Positions 1 to 8,829 of a DNA stretch of 64,000 nucleotides are shown here, piece by piece. Origin of the DNA: Ruegeria sp. R14_0 (GTDB lineage Bacteria; Pseudomonadota; Alphaproteobacteria; Rhodobacterales; Rhodobacteraceae). The notes beneath the pieces were generated by a model that searched no databases, was not told the DNA's origin, and was given only the letters and a program-made list of their open reading frames with translations. Each line of letters starts with the position of its first letter. The first letter of the stretch is position 1. Made by a program: the position numbers and the translations under genes. The stretch lies in contig NZ_JAGHRC010000010.1 of assembly GCF_017743975.1 (NCBI RefSeq), positions 62,001 to 126,000 on the forward strand. Reading direction: 5' to 3'.

Positions 1-37
1 CATGTTCATCGAAACACTCAAAAGCGAGGATCTGAAA

Positions 38-241
38 ATGGCAACTCAAACTCTGAAACTGAACGTCAAAGCCGGTGAAAAAGATGGCACAAACTACTGG
101 GACCGCTGCGGGGTTCTCTTCGTAAACACCGACGACGTTTCTGGCGAAATCAAGTCGATCACCGTCAAACACAGTATGTTCCCCAGTGTTGAAATGGTGG
201 CCTTCCCAAAACGGAATGACGAGGACGGTGTAACCGAATAA
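38..241 (+). CDS. small hypothetical plasmid protein, 67 aa
   Basis: This is a short soluble acidic protein with no signal peptide or membrane segment, and I do not recognise its family. An in-frame ATG at position 2 exists, but the ATG at 38 is preceded by a GCGAGGA ribosome-binding site (24-30), so I use 38. It begins MATQTLKLNVKAGEKDG and has a predicted beta-rich middle. The position, just upstream of a DUF932 gene on a conjugative element, resembles that of small DUF736-like proteins in related plasmids, but I see no clear match to that family. The gene ends at a strong hairpin terminator. Confidence 0.6.
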   Translation: MATQTLKLNVKAGEKDGTNYWDRCGVLFVNTDDVSGEIKSITVKHSMFPSVEMVAFPKRNDEDGVTE

Positions 242-251
242 CCAAAGGGCA

Positions 252-273
252 GGGCGGCGCAAGCCGCCCTTTT
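252..273 (+). terminator. Rho-independent terminator
   Basis: A perfect 7-base-pair GC stem (GGGCGGC 252-258, GCCGCCC 263-269) with a GCAA tetraloop is followed directly by TTTT. It lies 10 bases after the stop of the 67-aa gene. Confidence 0.85.
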
Positions 274-1107
274 CTGTGCTCCGGCTTCTGGTCGGCATCA
301 AGATCATCTGGAGGTGATCTTGATGCTATCACCGGAGAGAAGTGCCGGAATATGATAGGCGACGCATCAATTGTAACGCTTGATAGCCTGATCGCGTCGG
401 GCAGTCTTGGGCAGGTTTTTTCCAAGTAACTGAGTGGCCGGGAGTCAGCATAGTGATCAGGGCAAATCACGCGCCTTCAGCGCGTGACCGCGTGCTTGGC
501 TCCAGCCGGACCTACCGGCTTACGCCCCGAACCAGACATGCCCATTCTCCCTGCGGCCCGAGGGCTGTGAAACCTGTCTCATCCGAGCCAGCTTTCACCG
601 CAGCCGCAAGTCGCCTGATCACGTCCGTTTCGGCCCTTCGGGTGACGCCCGTTCGCTTCGCCTTTTGCTAGGGCCACGCTCGATAGACATCGAGCAAAAC
701 GCAGACCGACAAGCGGACTGCGATGCTTGTTTTCCCGGGCGTCGCGGGGCCGAAAAGCTCTCGTATCTGATCCGGTCCAGGGGGAAGGCGCAACGGGAGA
801 CCCGCGCCCTGGCGCGGCTCACATTTCTCATTCCCATGCGCCTCAAGCAGAAAAACGGCTTTCACGCGCAGAGCGCGCAAACCTTCCGTTTTTCAGCCTG
901 ACCCCCAGTCCTCCAATCAGATCCGGATCTTTTCCATCGGCCCCCCTCCTTCGCCGGGAAAAACGCGGAGGGGCGAGGGTGGCTGATGTCAGTCCAGCAG
1001 GCGTTCGGGTGAAGCCCTCACCCTTGGCCTGCTGTGTTCACAACAAGCAGCAAGCGGACAGGTCGGGCGCAGATCGGCCACCGCATCACCACAGAGGAAT
1101 ATTCCTG
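274..1107. other. hairpin-rich non-coding leader upstream of the DUF932 gene
   Basis: These 830 bases hold no convincing gene but several exact inverted repeats: a 12-base repeat at 295-306/315-326 with an 8-base loop; TCACGCGC/GCGCGTGA at 467-474/480-487; AAAAACGG/CCGTTTTT at 851-858/886-893, with GCGC/GCGC nested inside; and a nested double stem at 995-1034 (CAGCAGGC with GCCTGCTG, enclosing GGGTGA with TCACCC). The structures lead up to the DUF932 ribosome-binding site. They could form a long structured mRNA leader, protein-binding sites, or a fold that acts in single-stranded transferred DNA. These roles are inference. Confidence 0.5.
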
Positions 1108-1974
1108 ATGACTTACAATCGTTACATGCGGGGCATGTCATGCGGCGGACTGGTGACAGGGGAGGCGCTGACCAACGACCAGCTGCGCCAAGCTGTCCCG
1201 TCTATTTTTGCAACCGAAGGTCACGAGAGCCGCTCTGACCGCTTTGTACCGGTCCCGACCGTAAACGTTCTGGACGGGCTGCGGAAAGAAGGGTTTGACC
1301 CGTTCTTTGCCCAGCAGGCGAACACCCGTGTTCCGGGCAAGGCCGCGTTTACCAAGCACATGCTGCGGCTTCGTCACCGCTCGATCACCAACAGCGACGG
1401 CGAGTCCTTCGAAATTGTACTGGTCAACGCCAATGACGGGACCAGCAGCTATCAGATGATCCCCGGCTATTTCCGGTTTGTCTGCGCCAATGGCTTGATG
1501 GTGGGCGATACCTTTAACGAGGTGAAGGTGCGGCACTCGGGAAACGCGGTGTCCGAAGTCATTGAAGGCGCGTTTACCGTTTTGGACGATGCCGAAGACA
1601 TCACGGAGCAGGTGCAAGACTTCAAGGCCATCACCGTGAACGACGCGGAACGGAAGATTTTGGCCGAAGCCGCACACCAGTTGCGTTTTCCTGAAGCGGC
1701 CAAAGAAGATGGAAAACCCGCGCCGATTGATGCGTCACGGTTGCTCAGCACGCGCCGCAACGCAGACCGCTCGGCTGATCTGTGGACCGCGTTCAACGTG
1801 GTTCAGGAAAATGTCATCCGAGGCGGGATTTATGGGCGTGTCCGCACAGCCGATGGTCGGACCCGCCGTCAGAGGACCCGTGCCGTTGCCGGGATCGACC
1901 AGAACAAAGCGCTCAATCGCGCGCTTTGGACGCTGACCGAGAAAATGGCCGAATTGAAAGGGGGTGGCGCATGA
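1108..1974 (+). CDS. DUF932 family plasmid/phage-like protein, 288 aa
   Basis: The protein matches the DUF932 family, common on conjugative plasmids and phages and of unknown biochemical function. Typical family features are the N-terminal segment with a PVPT motif, the central GYFRFVCANGLMVGD stretch (about residues 122-136) and a C-terminal RALWTLTEKM helix. The reading frame is open far upstream, but the ATG at 1108 has an AGAGGA ribosome-binding site 9 bases before it and is where homology starts. It is soluble. Its place next to the DNA-processing genes fits a role in establishment or maintenance after transfer, though that is inference. Confidence 0.85.
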   Translation: MTYNRYMRGMSCGGLVTGEALTNDQLRQAVPSIFATEGHESRSDRFVPVPTVNVLDGLRKEGFDPFFAQQANTRVPGKAAFTKHMLRLRHRSITNSDGESFEIVLVNANDGTSSYQMIPGYFRFVCANGLMVGDTFNEVKVRHSGNAVSEVIEGAFTVLDDAEDITEQVQDFKAITVNDAERKILAEAAHQLRFPEAAKEDGKPAPIDASRLLSTRRNADRSADLWTAFNVVQENVIRGGIYGRVRTADGRTRRQRTRAVAGIDQNKALNRALWTLTEKMAELKGGGA

Positions 1975-2073
1975 GCGCCCCCTTTTTCCTGGCTTGCTCA
2001 TTTCTCACAACAAGCATTGACCCAAGAGTTTAGAATGTCCTCTCCGCTGGTGGGGCTGAGGGCTATCCAGTCG

Positions 2074-2103
2074 GGTCAATTTCAACCTTGGGCGAAATTG
2101 ACC
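2074..2103. repeat. 10-bp perfect inverted repeat between convergent genes
   Basis: GGTCAATTTC (2074-2083) and GAAATTGACC (2094-2103) pair perfectly around a 10-base loop. There is no T tract, so it is either a weak terminator for the flanking convergent genes or a protein-binding dyad. Confidence 0.55.
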
Positions 2104-2229
2104 TGACCGAAGCAGGCTGTAAGCAGAGACACCGAATATCTCAGCGTCAGCCTGTGGGTAGTCCTCGGCCAGCGCTGCCCTGGCCGCCAGCGTGACATTG
2201 GAGGTTTGTCGCGACGGAACAAAACGCGA

Positions 2230-2475
2230 TCAATGTACCTCTTTTTCTTGCATCGTTGTTCTGATCATCTTGGCAATTTCTTTGTCGTTTTCCAGCATCA
2301 CTTGCCGGAACAGACTTCCGATATTCACACTCGCACGCAGCGGCGGCGGCACATCTTCCAGCAGGTCCAGAAATTCCTTTTCTACCTCACCGCCTTCAAG
2401 GGCTGATACCTGAAACCGGATCGGAGTCCGCACGACGCTCTTGGTTTCATTTGTTGCTTTTTTGCGCTTGCTCAT
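2230..2475 (-). CDS. small partner protein of the ParA/VirC1-like ATPase, 81 aa
   Basis: This small protein is translationally coupled to the gene upstream of it by a 4-base ATGA overlap. Its residues from about 19 to 76 align without gaps to the last 58 residues of that upstream protein, with about 18 identities including N-IG-LF--V and the ending MIR, so the two are tandem paralogues. The N-terminus is Lys-rich, consistent with DNA contact. With the ParA-like gene it forms a three-gene minus-strand operon. By analogy to ParA/small-partner or VirC1/VirC2 modules it could be a DNA-binding partner, but no known fold can be assigned by eye. Confidence 0.7.
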   Translation of the reverse strand: MSKRKKATNETKSVVRTPIRFQVSALEGGEVEKEFLDLLEDVPPPLRASVNIGSLFRQVMLENDKEIAKMIRTTMQEKEVH

Positions 2476-2924
2476 TGTGCATCCCCGTTCAGGTTGTTCC
2501 GGATCATAGCCGCAATGGCGGCATCGTTGCCCTGCAGGACCTCTTTGAAAAAGGCTCCAAGGTTAAAGTTCTTCTGGAAGGCGGCAGGTATGTTGCCGCG
2601 GACCTCTTCCAGGGCCGCCGCAATCTCACTGCCGTCTGATGTGGAAATCTGAACCCTGATCGGTTGCCCTGCGGCACTTAGGTTTTCGGGCTGGGCAGGT
2701 TCTTTCTGCTTTGGTTTCGCAGGGGCCGGATTTAACCGTTTTGGTTTTGCGGTCGGTGTCGCGTCTGCCACCGGTTCTGTCTTCACCCCTTTGGCAGACT
2801 CAGGTTCCGGCTTTGGGCCAGTTGCAGTTTCACCCTGTTCCCGCTTGCTAAGATCCGTCACGGTCGGCGCGATGTCGGATGCAGGTCCGTTCAGCAGGCT
2901 ATCGATGCTCTTAGGCCGGGACAT
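2472..2924 (-). CDS. partner protein of the ParA/VirC1-like ATPase, long paralogue, 150 aa
   Basis: The first 85 residues are low-complexity and rich in Pro, Lys, Ala and Glu, probably disordered. The C-terminal 58 residues form the domain shared with the next gene (IRVQIST start, MIRNNLN end). The start codon lies inside the 3' end of the ParA-like gene (14-base overlap) with a GAGG ribosome-binding site. A disordered tail plus small folded domain is common for ParA/VirC1 partners that bridge DNA and ATPase, but the function here is inferred from context only. Confidence 0.7.
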   Translation of the reverse strand: MSRPKSIDSLLNGPASDIAPTVTDLSKREQGETATGPKPEPESAKGVKTEPVADATPTAKPKRLNPAPAKPKQKEPAQPENLSAAGQPIRVQISTSDGSEIAAALEEVRGNIPAAFQKNFNLGAFFKEVLQGNDAAIAAMIRNNLNGDAQ

Positions 2925-3687
2925 GCTGCACCTCGCTTTCCTTCAGAGCATTTAGGACATAGTCAGCATTGCTCAGCGCCTTTTGGCAGCGATCCGCCAT
3001 GCGGCGGGCGTTCGACCTAGCTGACTGCGTATCCGCCTGTTCCATGGCTTCTTCAGCGAAGCCCATCAGCCTCCCGATCGTTGTCCCCGCCCTAAGCGCG
3101 TCGTCCATCGCGGCGGAATCGGCAATGCCACTGATGCAGGTAAACTGCTTTTCCAAAGCCTGTTTGCCCTTCTGGATACCGGCTGACTGCGCAACAGACT
3201 GTCGGGTGAACATAATCCGAAACTTCTCTTTCGGGTCTGCGGTGCTGCCGATTTGCTGCATCGCCGCCTCACACGATCTGTATGTGACCAGGATTGGCTT
3301 GTATTCTGCCGATGATCCATCAGACGGGCACAGCACCATATCGGCCACGGCCATCGCCATTGCAGCCGTCATGCTAGGTTCGCCTTTGGTGTCGATCAGC
3401 AGGTAGTCAAAGCCTCCCGCCTTTTCTGCCTCAAGAATGTGGGCATAAGCGAGTTTGGCATTCTCCGCATCTTCCTTGGCAAACTGCCCGGCCTCGATCA
3501 GAAGTTCATCTGCGGGGATCGGGTCCAACCCGTTGTTCGGAATCAACCATTCCGATAGTGTGCCTTGGGAATCCAGATCGAGGATACGGACATGTTTGCC
3601 CTGATGGTGCAAAGCAGAAGCGAAGGCGACGAGCATGGAAGATTTCCCAGCTCCGCCTTTGGAGTTTACAGCGGCATAGATTTTCAA
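2911..3687 (-). CDS. ParA/VirC1-like Walker ATPase
   Basis: This 258-aa protein has a deviant Walker A motif, KGGAGKSS, at residues 10-17, a DLDSQG switch near residue 38 and LLIDTKGE near residue 96, all typical of the ParA/MinD family. The start is TTG, preceded by GGAG. No ParB is seen. Instead two small paralogous proteins follow in the operon, and the relaxosome genes lie divergently across a 500-base gap. This is closer to the VirC1 arrangement, where a ParA-like ATPase helps assemble relaxosomes at oriT, than to classic partitioning, though plasmid segregation remains possible. Confidence 0.8.
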   Translation of the reverse strand: MKIYAAVNSKGGAGKSSMLVAFASALHHQGKHVRILDLDSQGTLSEWLIPNNGLDPIPADELLIEAGQFAKEDAENAKLAYAHILEAEKAGGFDYLLIDTKGEPSMTAAMAMAVADMVLCPSDGSSAEYKPILVTYRSCEAAMQQIGSTADPKEKFRIMFTRQSVAQSAGIQKGKQALEKQFTCISGIADSAAMDDALRAGTTIGRLMGFAEEAMEQADTQSARSNARRMADRCQKALSNADYVLNALKESEVQHVPA

Positions 3688-4207
3688 TTTGGTCTCCGGG
3701 TCTGCGCCCGAAAGCCACGCCGCGCAGCGGCGTGCTACAACCGGGCTCGCGATTGCAAGTTATCGCGCGACCCGTCACCCGCGCTGACACAGACGCTATT
3801 GCTTTTCTAAGCAATACTCAACCGTCTATAACCAGGAATGCCAAAAGGGTATTGCCAACAGACGTTTGCTACATGCCAGATGGTTGGCGATTATCAGGCA
3901 TATGGAACTTGCCAATGGTCTGGTGACATGTGCCATCTGGCAAAGCCCGCCAGCCAGACGGCGACAGCGTAATGGCATTTGCCACGGATCGGACGCCAAA
4001 CGGATTTTGGTTAGTGGTAGGCGTCAAGCCGTCGTGGCTCCCGCTACGGACCGTCTACATCCTACGCTTACTTTGCGGGATAATACAGATTGTGCTATCG
4101 ACAATCTGATAGACTTGCAGTCGGCTATCAATTCAACTTACACTTGAAACAGCATACGCGCGGTCTGACGGGGCCACGCACGATTTCTGATCGTGGAGAA
4201 AGCCCCG
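3688..4207. other. candidate oriT / divergent regulatory region
   Basis: This gap separates the ParA-like gene (minus) from mobC and the relaxase (plus), the usual place for an origin of transfer. Perfect inverted repeats are CACGCCGC/GCGGCGTG (3716-3723/3727-3734), TATTGCTT/AAGCAATA (3797-3804/3809-3816), TGCCAGATGG/CCATCTGGCA (3874-3883/3933-3942) and CAGATTGT/ACAATCTG (4086-4093/4101-4108). Between 3839 and 3984 the pentamer TGCCA or its complement occurs eight times. No open frame here looks real. The nic site cannot be placed with confidence. Confidence 0.5.
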
Positions 4208-4654
4208 ATGCCACCTGGCGTACCTAAATCAGTCACGACAACCATGCGCTTTGATGAGGACGAATTGACGTTCCTCAAACAACGCAGCAAGGCCATGCAG
4301 TTGCGCAGTGTGACTGGATTGGTGCGTGTCTGTATCCGCATTGCCTTTGGTATTCCGTCGAAAGAAGAGTTCCGAACACAGCAATTCAAAGAGCACCTGG
4401 CTCAGTTGGTCGGCATGGCGAACAACCTCAACCAGATGACCCGTGCCGCAAATGCCGGGAAGTTCCGGCTCAACAAACGCACCGAAGAACAGATCGAGGA
4501 CATGAAAGTAGAGGTTCGGGAATTACGCCGTCTGATCGAGGACTATTCCGACGCCGCCCATCAGCGGTCTTTTACCCGTGCATTAGAGATCGAGCGGCTT
4601 GCGGAAAAACAGCGCGCGGCGCGTGTATCACCAAAGGCGAAGGTTAGATCATGA
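4208..4654 (+). CDS. mobC: MobC-like relaxosome accessory protein
   Basis: This 148-aa protein carries the MobC signature LVGMANNLNQMTRAANAG in its middle, preceded by a ribbon-helix-helix-like N-terminus (TTTMRFDEDELTFLKQRSK) and followed by a charged coiled-coil tail. MobC proteins bind oriT and help the relaxase open the strands at nic. A GTG five codons upstream (4193) is possible, but the ATG at 4208 has a well-spaced GGAGAAA, so I use it. Its stop overlaps the relaxase start by 4 bases (ATGA), so the two are co-translated. Confidence 0.85.
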   Translation: MPPGVPKSVTTTMRFDEDELTFLKQRSKAMQLRSVTGLVRVCIRIAFGIPSKEEFRTQQFKEHLAQLVGMANNLNQMTRAANAGKFRLNKRTEEQIEDMKVEVRELRRLIEDYSDAAHQRSFTRALEIERLAEKQRAARVSPKAKVRS

Positions 4655-7446
4655 CCAGCCTGACCACGGCATATGACCCGGCCTGGGAGGCGCTCTTTGG
4701 AGAGTTTCAGCTTATCCCGAACCTAAAGCCGCGCCCTGGTCAAAACCCCGCGCGGTCGCGGCGTCGGTCACCGCAACGGCAGAGCTCGTCAGGTGGCGCG
4801 GCTGGCATGATTGCCAATGCGCTTCTGACCAATCAGGCGGTGGTCAAGATTGTCCGAGGTGGCGGTGTCACGGCATCCGGCCGTCTGGGCGGCCAGCTGT
4901 CTTACATCACGCGCAAGGGCACCGTCGAAATGGAACGAGGCGATACCGGCGAGTTGACGCATGGGATGGAGGGTCTGCGCGACGTCCAGGACGAATGGGC
5001 GAAGGATTGGGCCCGAATGGACGCGCGGGTCACGAACTACAGCTATCACGTCATCCTGTCCTACCCCAAGGACACAGACCGGGAGGCGGCGAAGCAGGCC
5101 GCGCGCAGTTTCGGCGCGCGTCTGACGAATGGCGAATACGGCGACCGCTACAAATATGTGATGGCCCATCACGACGATACCGGCCATCCGCATACACACC
5201 TGGTGATCAGCCGGGCAGGGGCGTCTGGCAAGACCCTTCAGATCAGCCGCTACGGGATCACAACGCAAGATCTGCGAGAGCTGCAGGTTGAGACCGCTCG
5301 GGACGTCGGCATTGTTCTGACCGCGACCAGCCGGTTCAGCCGCAACCTGCGCCCGGAACGCGAAAGCAGCGCGCGGGTTCATGCAAGGCGCGACGGCCGG
5401 GATCTGCGCGAGCGGCCGGCCCCAGAGCAGCGCAGAGGTTTTCCGTTTTTTGGCATCGGCCGACAGCAAGTCGCCGCGCCGGACCAGCTGCAGGTCATGA
5501 GCGATCAACGCAATGCAGACTATGCCGCCCTTGGCGAAACACTCCGGTCGCATCACGCCGGTTTTGAGCAGGGCATTTTCACAACCCAATACCCAGGGCG
5601 TGCCGAGACCCTGGGGGCCTTTAGCAAAGCTGTACTCGGCGCAGCATCAATCCTGGTGACGGACGGGGTTCTCAGATCAGAGGAAATCGACATGAATCAA
5701 CAAGTCGCCAACCAGATGGACCCGGCACAGGCCCCCGCCATTGATAGGGAGATGAAGGCCATTGGAACCGATGTCCGTGAGTTTATCACAGGCATGGACG
5801 CCAAGGCCGAAGCCATGCAGGACGAGGACAAGCGCAGTCAGACAGAGGCCGCGATTTCACGGGTCCTGCGGGACTACGAGCCGCTTATGGATGAAGAGAC
5901 CAAGACGTTCTTTGGCAAGCGGCTGGAACGGGATGATGAGGTTGAGGTCGGCCGCGATGATGTTGATCCGACACGCCAGCGCCGGGAAGCTGAACGGGAT
6001 GCAGCAGATCCAACGCGCACCAAGCCCATCGGACAGGAGCGTGCTGGCTCAGATGGTCGGGAGCGTGCCGATGCAAACGACCCGCGCGCTGCTGCCACCA
6101 AGGCTGTGCTGAAGGATGCCGACAGGCAAGTGGCCGAGCGGTTCGAAGCGATGGGCATCAATGGCGATCTGGTCTTGTCGCGTATCCGCAATGGCGCCGA
6201 TGTAGACCGGCAAACGCGCGAGAATTGGTTCGAAAGGGATGTGCGGACATTGGCCAACGCGCATTCGCTCAGCGAGAACCAGGCGCGGATCGACATGAAG
6301 GCCGCGTATAAAGATGCTTCTGAGACCTACCGCGATGCCCGTGGCGAGATCCGTGACATCAACCGCGCCTTTGCAGAAGGCAGGGGAGACGACTTCCTGC
6401 AAGAAAAGATCAAGACCGGCGTTCAGACCGAAATCCAGACCATGAAGGGGCAGGGTTTTGATCGAGCCGCGATCGGTGGACGTTTGCTTGAGATTGAGGA
6501 TCGGGTGCAGGAGCGTGTGACAGGCCGCGCATCGGATCGTGATGAGGGTGGCGCACGCCCGGGCTCAAAACGGCAAGGGCAGGCACCAGATGCAAAAGCT
6601 GTTAGCTCTGCCCCGCAACGTCCCGATCTGGACGCAGGTGTGCGGGGGCAAATCATCGGTACTGGTGACGCGCTCTTCAAAGAAGACGACAAAGACAGCC
6701 TGTCGCCTTATGTCGATCTGAAAGTGGACGGCCGGGACAAACCCTTCCGCGTCTGGGGCGTCGATCTACCTGACATGATGCAGCGTGAAAATCTCAACAT
6801 CGGTGACACCGCCACACTTGCCCATGACGGTTACAAGAGAGTGACAGTGACCAAGAGCGATCCAAAGACCGGCGAAGAGAAGACCATCGAGGCAAACCGC
6901 CGCGCCTGGAAAGCAACTGACATCGAGCGCGCACCGCGTGAGGAACAACGCGGACTTGAGCCACTACAAGAGGCTGCGCGTATCAAAAGGGATGCGCCCC
7001 AAGACCGGCCCGAAGGAAAAGGCCAGCAGGACCGCACCGTTCGGCAGGAGGTCACCGTTGAAACCGGCGTCACGGGTGTCATCGTCGATGCCAAAGAGGC
7101 TCTGGTGCGCCCCGATGATCCAAACACCAAGTCGTTCTATGTGGATATGAAGGTCGAGGGCAAAGACGAACCGGAACGGATCTGGGGCACCGCTCTGCAA
7201 GACCAGATGGCACGGAACAACATCTCGGTTGGTGACAAAGCCACGTTCGTCAAAGCGGGCAAAGAAGAAGTCACCCGGTCACGCCGGAACCACGAGACCG
7301 ACGAACCGGAGCGCGTCAATGTCACCCGCACGGCCTGGGATGTGAAAAACGTCGATCGGCAGATTGACCGTGATCCGGTGGTGCAAGAGCAACGGCGTCG
7401 GGAACGGGAAGAACGCGCCAAGGGCGACCGGAGCGTGAGCCGATGA
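4651..7446 (+). CDS. MOBP/VirD2-like relaxase with two LPD7-like domains
   Basis: This 931-aa protein is the transesterase that nicks oriT and pilots the strand. The N-terminal relaxase domain (about 60-240) has the candidate catalytic Tyr85 in LSYITRKG and the metal-binding triad in HDDTGHPHTH (H174, H179, H181, H183). A long charged linker follows. The C-terminus holds two related segments, about 664-756 and 804-904. Each has a YVDxKVxG strand, an xWG motif, a GDxAT turn and an R-x-AW ending, the pattern of LPD7 domains found in TraI-like relaxases. It overlaps mobC and virB11 by 4 bases each. No helicase or primase motif is visible. Confidence 0.88.
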   Translation: MTSLTTAYDPAWEALFGEFQLIPNLKPRPGQNPARSRRRSPQRQSSSGGAAGMIANALLTNQAVVKIVRGGGVTASGRLGGQLSYITRKGTVEMERGDTGELTHGMEGLRDVQDEWAKDWARMDARVTNYSYHVILSYPKDTDREAAKQAARSFGARLTNGEYGDRYKYVMAHHDDTGHPHTHLVISRAGASGKTLQISRYGITTQDLRELQVETARDVGIVLTATSRFSRNLRPERESSARVHARRDGRDLRERPAPEQRRGFPFFGIGRQQVAAPDQLQVMSDQRNADYAALGETLRSHHAGFEQGIFTTQYPGRAETLGAFSKAVLGAASILVTDGVLRSEEIDMNQQVANQMDPAQAPAIDREMKAIGTDVREFITGMDAKAEAMQDEDKRSQTEAAISRVLRDYEPLMDEETKTFFGKRLERDDEVEVGRDDVDPTRQRREAERDAADPTRTKPIGQERAGSDGRERADANDPRAAATKAVLKDADRQVAERFEAMGINGDLVLSRIRNGADVDRQTRENWFERDVRTLANAHSLSENQARIDMKAAYKDASETYRDARGEIRDINRAFAEGRGDDFLQEKIKTGVQTEIQTMKGQGFDRAAIGGRLLEIEDRVQERVTGRASDRDEGGARPGSKRQGQAPDAKAVSSAPQRPDLDAGVRGQIIGTGDALFKEDDKDSLSPYVDLKVDGRDKPFRVWGVDLPDMMQRENLNIGDTATLAHDGYKRVTVTKSDPKTGEEKTIEANRRAWKATDIERAPREEQRGLEPLQEAARIKRDAPQDRPEGKGQQDRTVRQEVTVETGVTGVIVDAKEALVRPDDPNTKSFYVDMKVEGKDEPERIWGTALQDQMARNNISVGDKATFVKAGKEEVTRSRRNHETDEPERVNVTRTAWDVKNVDRQIDRDPVVQEQRRREREERAKGDRSVSR

Positions 7447-8420
7447 GCCGTCATCTCGAAAGTACGTTGAATCGGGTGTTCGGAGAGCAATTGCTCTCCG
7501 ATCCTCTCCTGTCTGAAATCGTTCTGAACCCGGACGGTCGGGTCTGGATTGAGCGCAGCGGCGAGCCCGCCATGCGTCTGCAGGACGAGCCGATGGGTGA
7601 GGATGATGCAGAGGCGCTCGCACATGACCTGGCCGGTGAAAATCCCATTTCCAGCAAAACGCCGCTGGCCGGATCGCAGTTTGAAATCGACGGGTCATTG
7701 TGGCGGGCGCAGGTCGCGGTCAAACCTGCTGTTGAGGCTGGCGTTGCGTTTGCCTTGCGCCGGGCCGTGGCAAAACAACTTTCGCTCGATGATCTGATGC
7801 AGGGATTGCCGGATCTGGGCGCCAACATGGATGATCTGAAGGCTGGCGTTGATCCCGCCGATGAGGCTGTGTTCGATGCCTACGAGAACAAAGGTTTTGG
7901 TGATTTTCTGTGCGCGGCGGTCAAGGCCAAATGGAACATCCTGTTGTCGGGCGGGACATCCTCCGGCAAAACGACCTGGTTGCGCGCCTGTCTTGGTGAA
8001 GTCGACCATTCCGAGCGGATCGTGACCATTGAAGACGTGCTGGAAATTCGGCCCAGCCAGCCCAATGCGGTTTCTCTGGTGGTCAACAAGAACGCATCGA
8101 GCAGCGATCTCTTGAAAGCCTGTCTGCGATTCCGACCGGAGCGGATCATCATGGGGGAGCTGCGCGGAGCGGAAGCCTATGATTTTCTGTCGGCCATCAA
8201 CTCGGGTCATCCGGGCGGGATTTCCACCTTGCACGCAGCATCACCGGAATCCGCCCTGTCGCGCCTGGCTCTGATGGTCCTGCAGGCGGATACCGGCCTG
8301 ACCTATTCCGAGATTCTCGAATACTGCCGCTCGATGATCGATGTGATTGTGCAGTTTCGGAAAGCCGGGGATCAGAGGCGACCAGTGGCCGTCAGAGTGC
8401 TCAGGGAGAAAGCGGGATAG
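7443..8420 (+). CDS. virB11: VirB11 family traffic ATPase
   Basis: This 325-aa hexameric ATPase powers the type IV secretion channel from the cytoplasmic side. The Walker A motif GGTSSGKT is at residues 170-177. It is followed by the IEDVLEI Asp box, the RPERIIMGELRG Walker B region and the GHPGGISTLHA His box, all diagnostic for the VirB11/TrbB family. The start overlaps the relaxase stop (ATGA). It is the only virB gene on the plus strand and lies about 11 kb from the rest of the secretion operon, separated by cargo genes. Confidence 0.93.
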   Translation: MSRHLESTLNRVFGEQLLSDPLLSEIVLNPDGRVWIERSGEPAMRLQDEPMGEDDAEALAHDLAGENPISSKTPLAGSQFEIDGSLWRAQVAVKPAVEAGVAFALRRAVAKQLSLDDLMQGLPDLGANMDDLKAGVDPADEAVFDAYENKGFGDFLCAAVKAKWNILLSGGTSSGKTTWLRACLGEVDHSERIVTIEDVLEIRPSQPNAVSLVVNKNASSSDLLKACLRFRPERIIMGELRGAEAYDFLSAINSGHPGGISTLHAASPESALSRLALMVLQADTGLTYSEILEYCRSMIDVIVQFRKAGDQRRPVAVRVLREKAG

Positions 8421-8829
8421 GTTTTTGAACGCCCGATGAGGAAGTGGCCGAAAGAGGTTTTTGCGGTCGCGCAGATCGTCCGCAAGGCCAAGCCGACGTT
8501 CAAGCATCCTGCGGAGAATGGCCGCAAGGAGCCCTTAGCGGAAGTGTCAATTTCTCGCTGCGAGCGCGCGCAGCATAGTTATCGCTCATCTGCGGGGATT
8601 TTCACGCTGCGGCGCAACATCCAAACTGGACATTTGTTCGTCGTTCAGAATAGCCGGGAACAACAATGGATACGCAGCGATGCAGCCGTCTGCCATGTTG
8701 GACGTACCCGAATAATGATGATGATGCATTGGTTTGGCGGGAGAACGGCCTCACGCATGCAAAAAAAGTGCAAAGACCATCCCTCCTGCAGTTGTTTAGA
8801 TCACCCGAAACACTGCAGAAAGCGTCCGC
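8421..8829. other. intergenic junction between transfer genes and cargo block
   Basis: About 400 bases after virB11 contain no gene I can support. An open plus-strand frame runs through it into the antisense of the next gene, but its product is low-complexity and Arg/Ser/Cys-rich. No terminal repeats of an insertion sequence were found. It may mark where the cargo block joined the transfer backbone. Confidence 0.4.

Noticed and set aside
1138..1677. Long antisense frame within DUF932
   Set aside because: It is a mirror of the coding sequence in a GC-rich gene and has no recognisable domain.
4057..4065. ACATCCTAC resembling the TATCCTG nic core of MOBP plasmids
   Set aside because: Only a partial match, without the expected inverted repeat just upstream; not enough to call nic.
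3866..4147. Open frame inside the candidate oriT
   Set aside because: Composition follows the repeats, no ribosome-binding site, no family; more likely non-coding.
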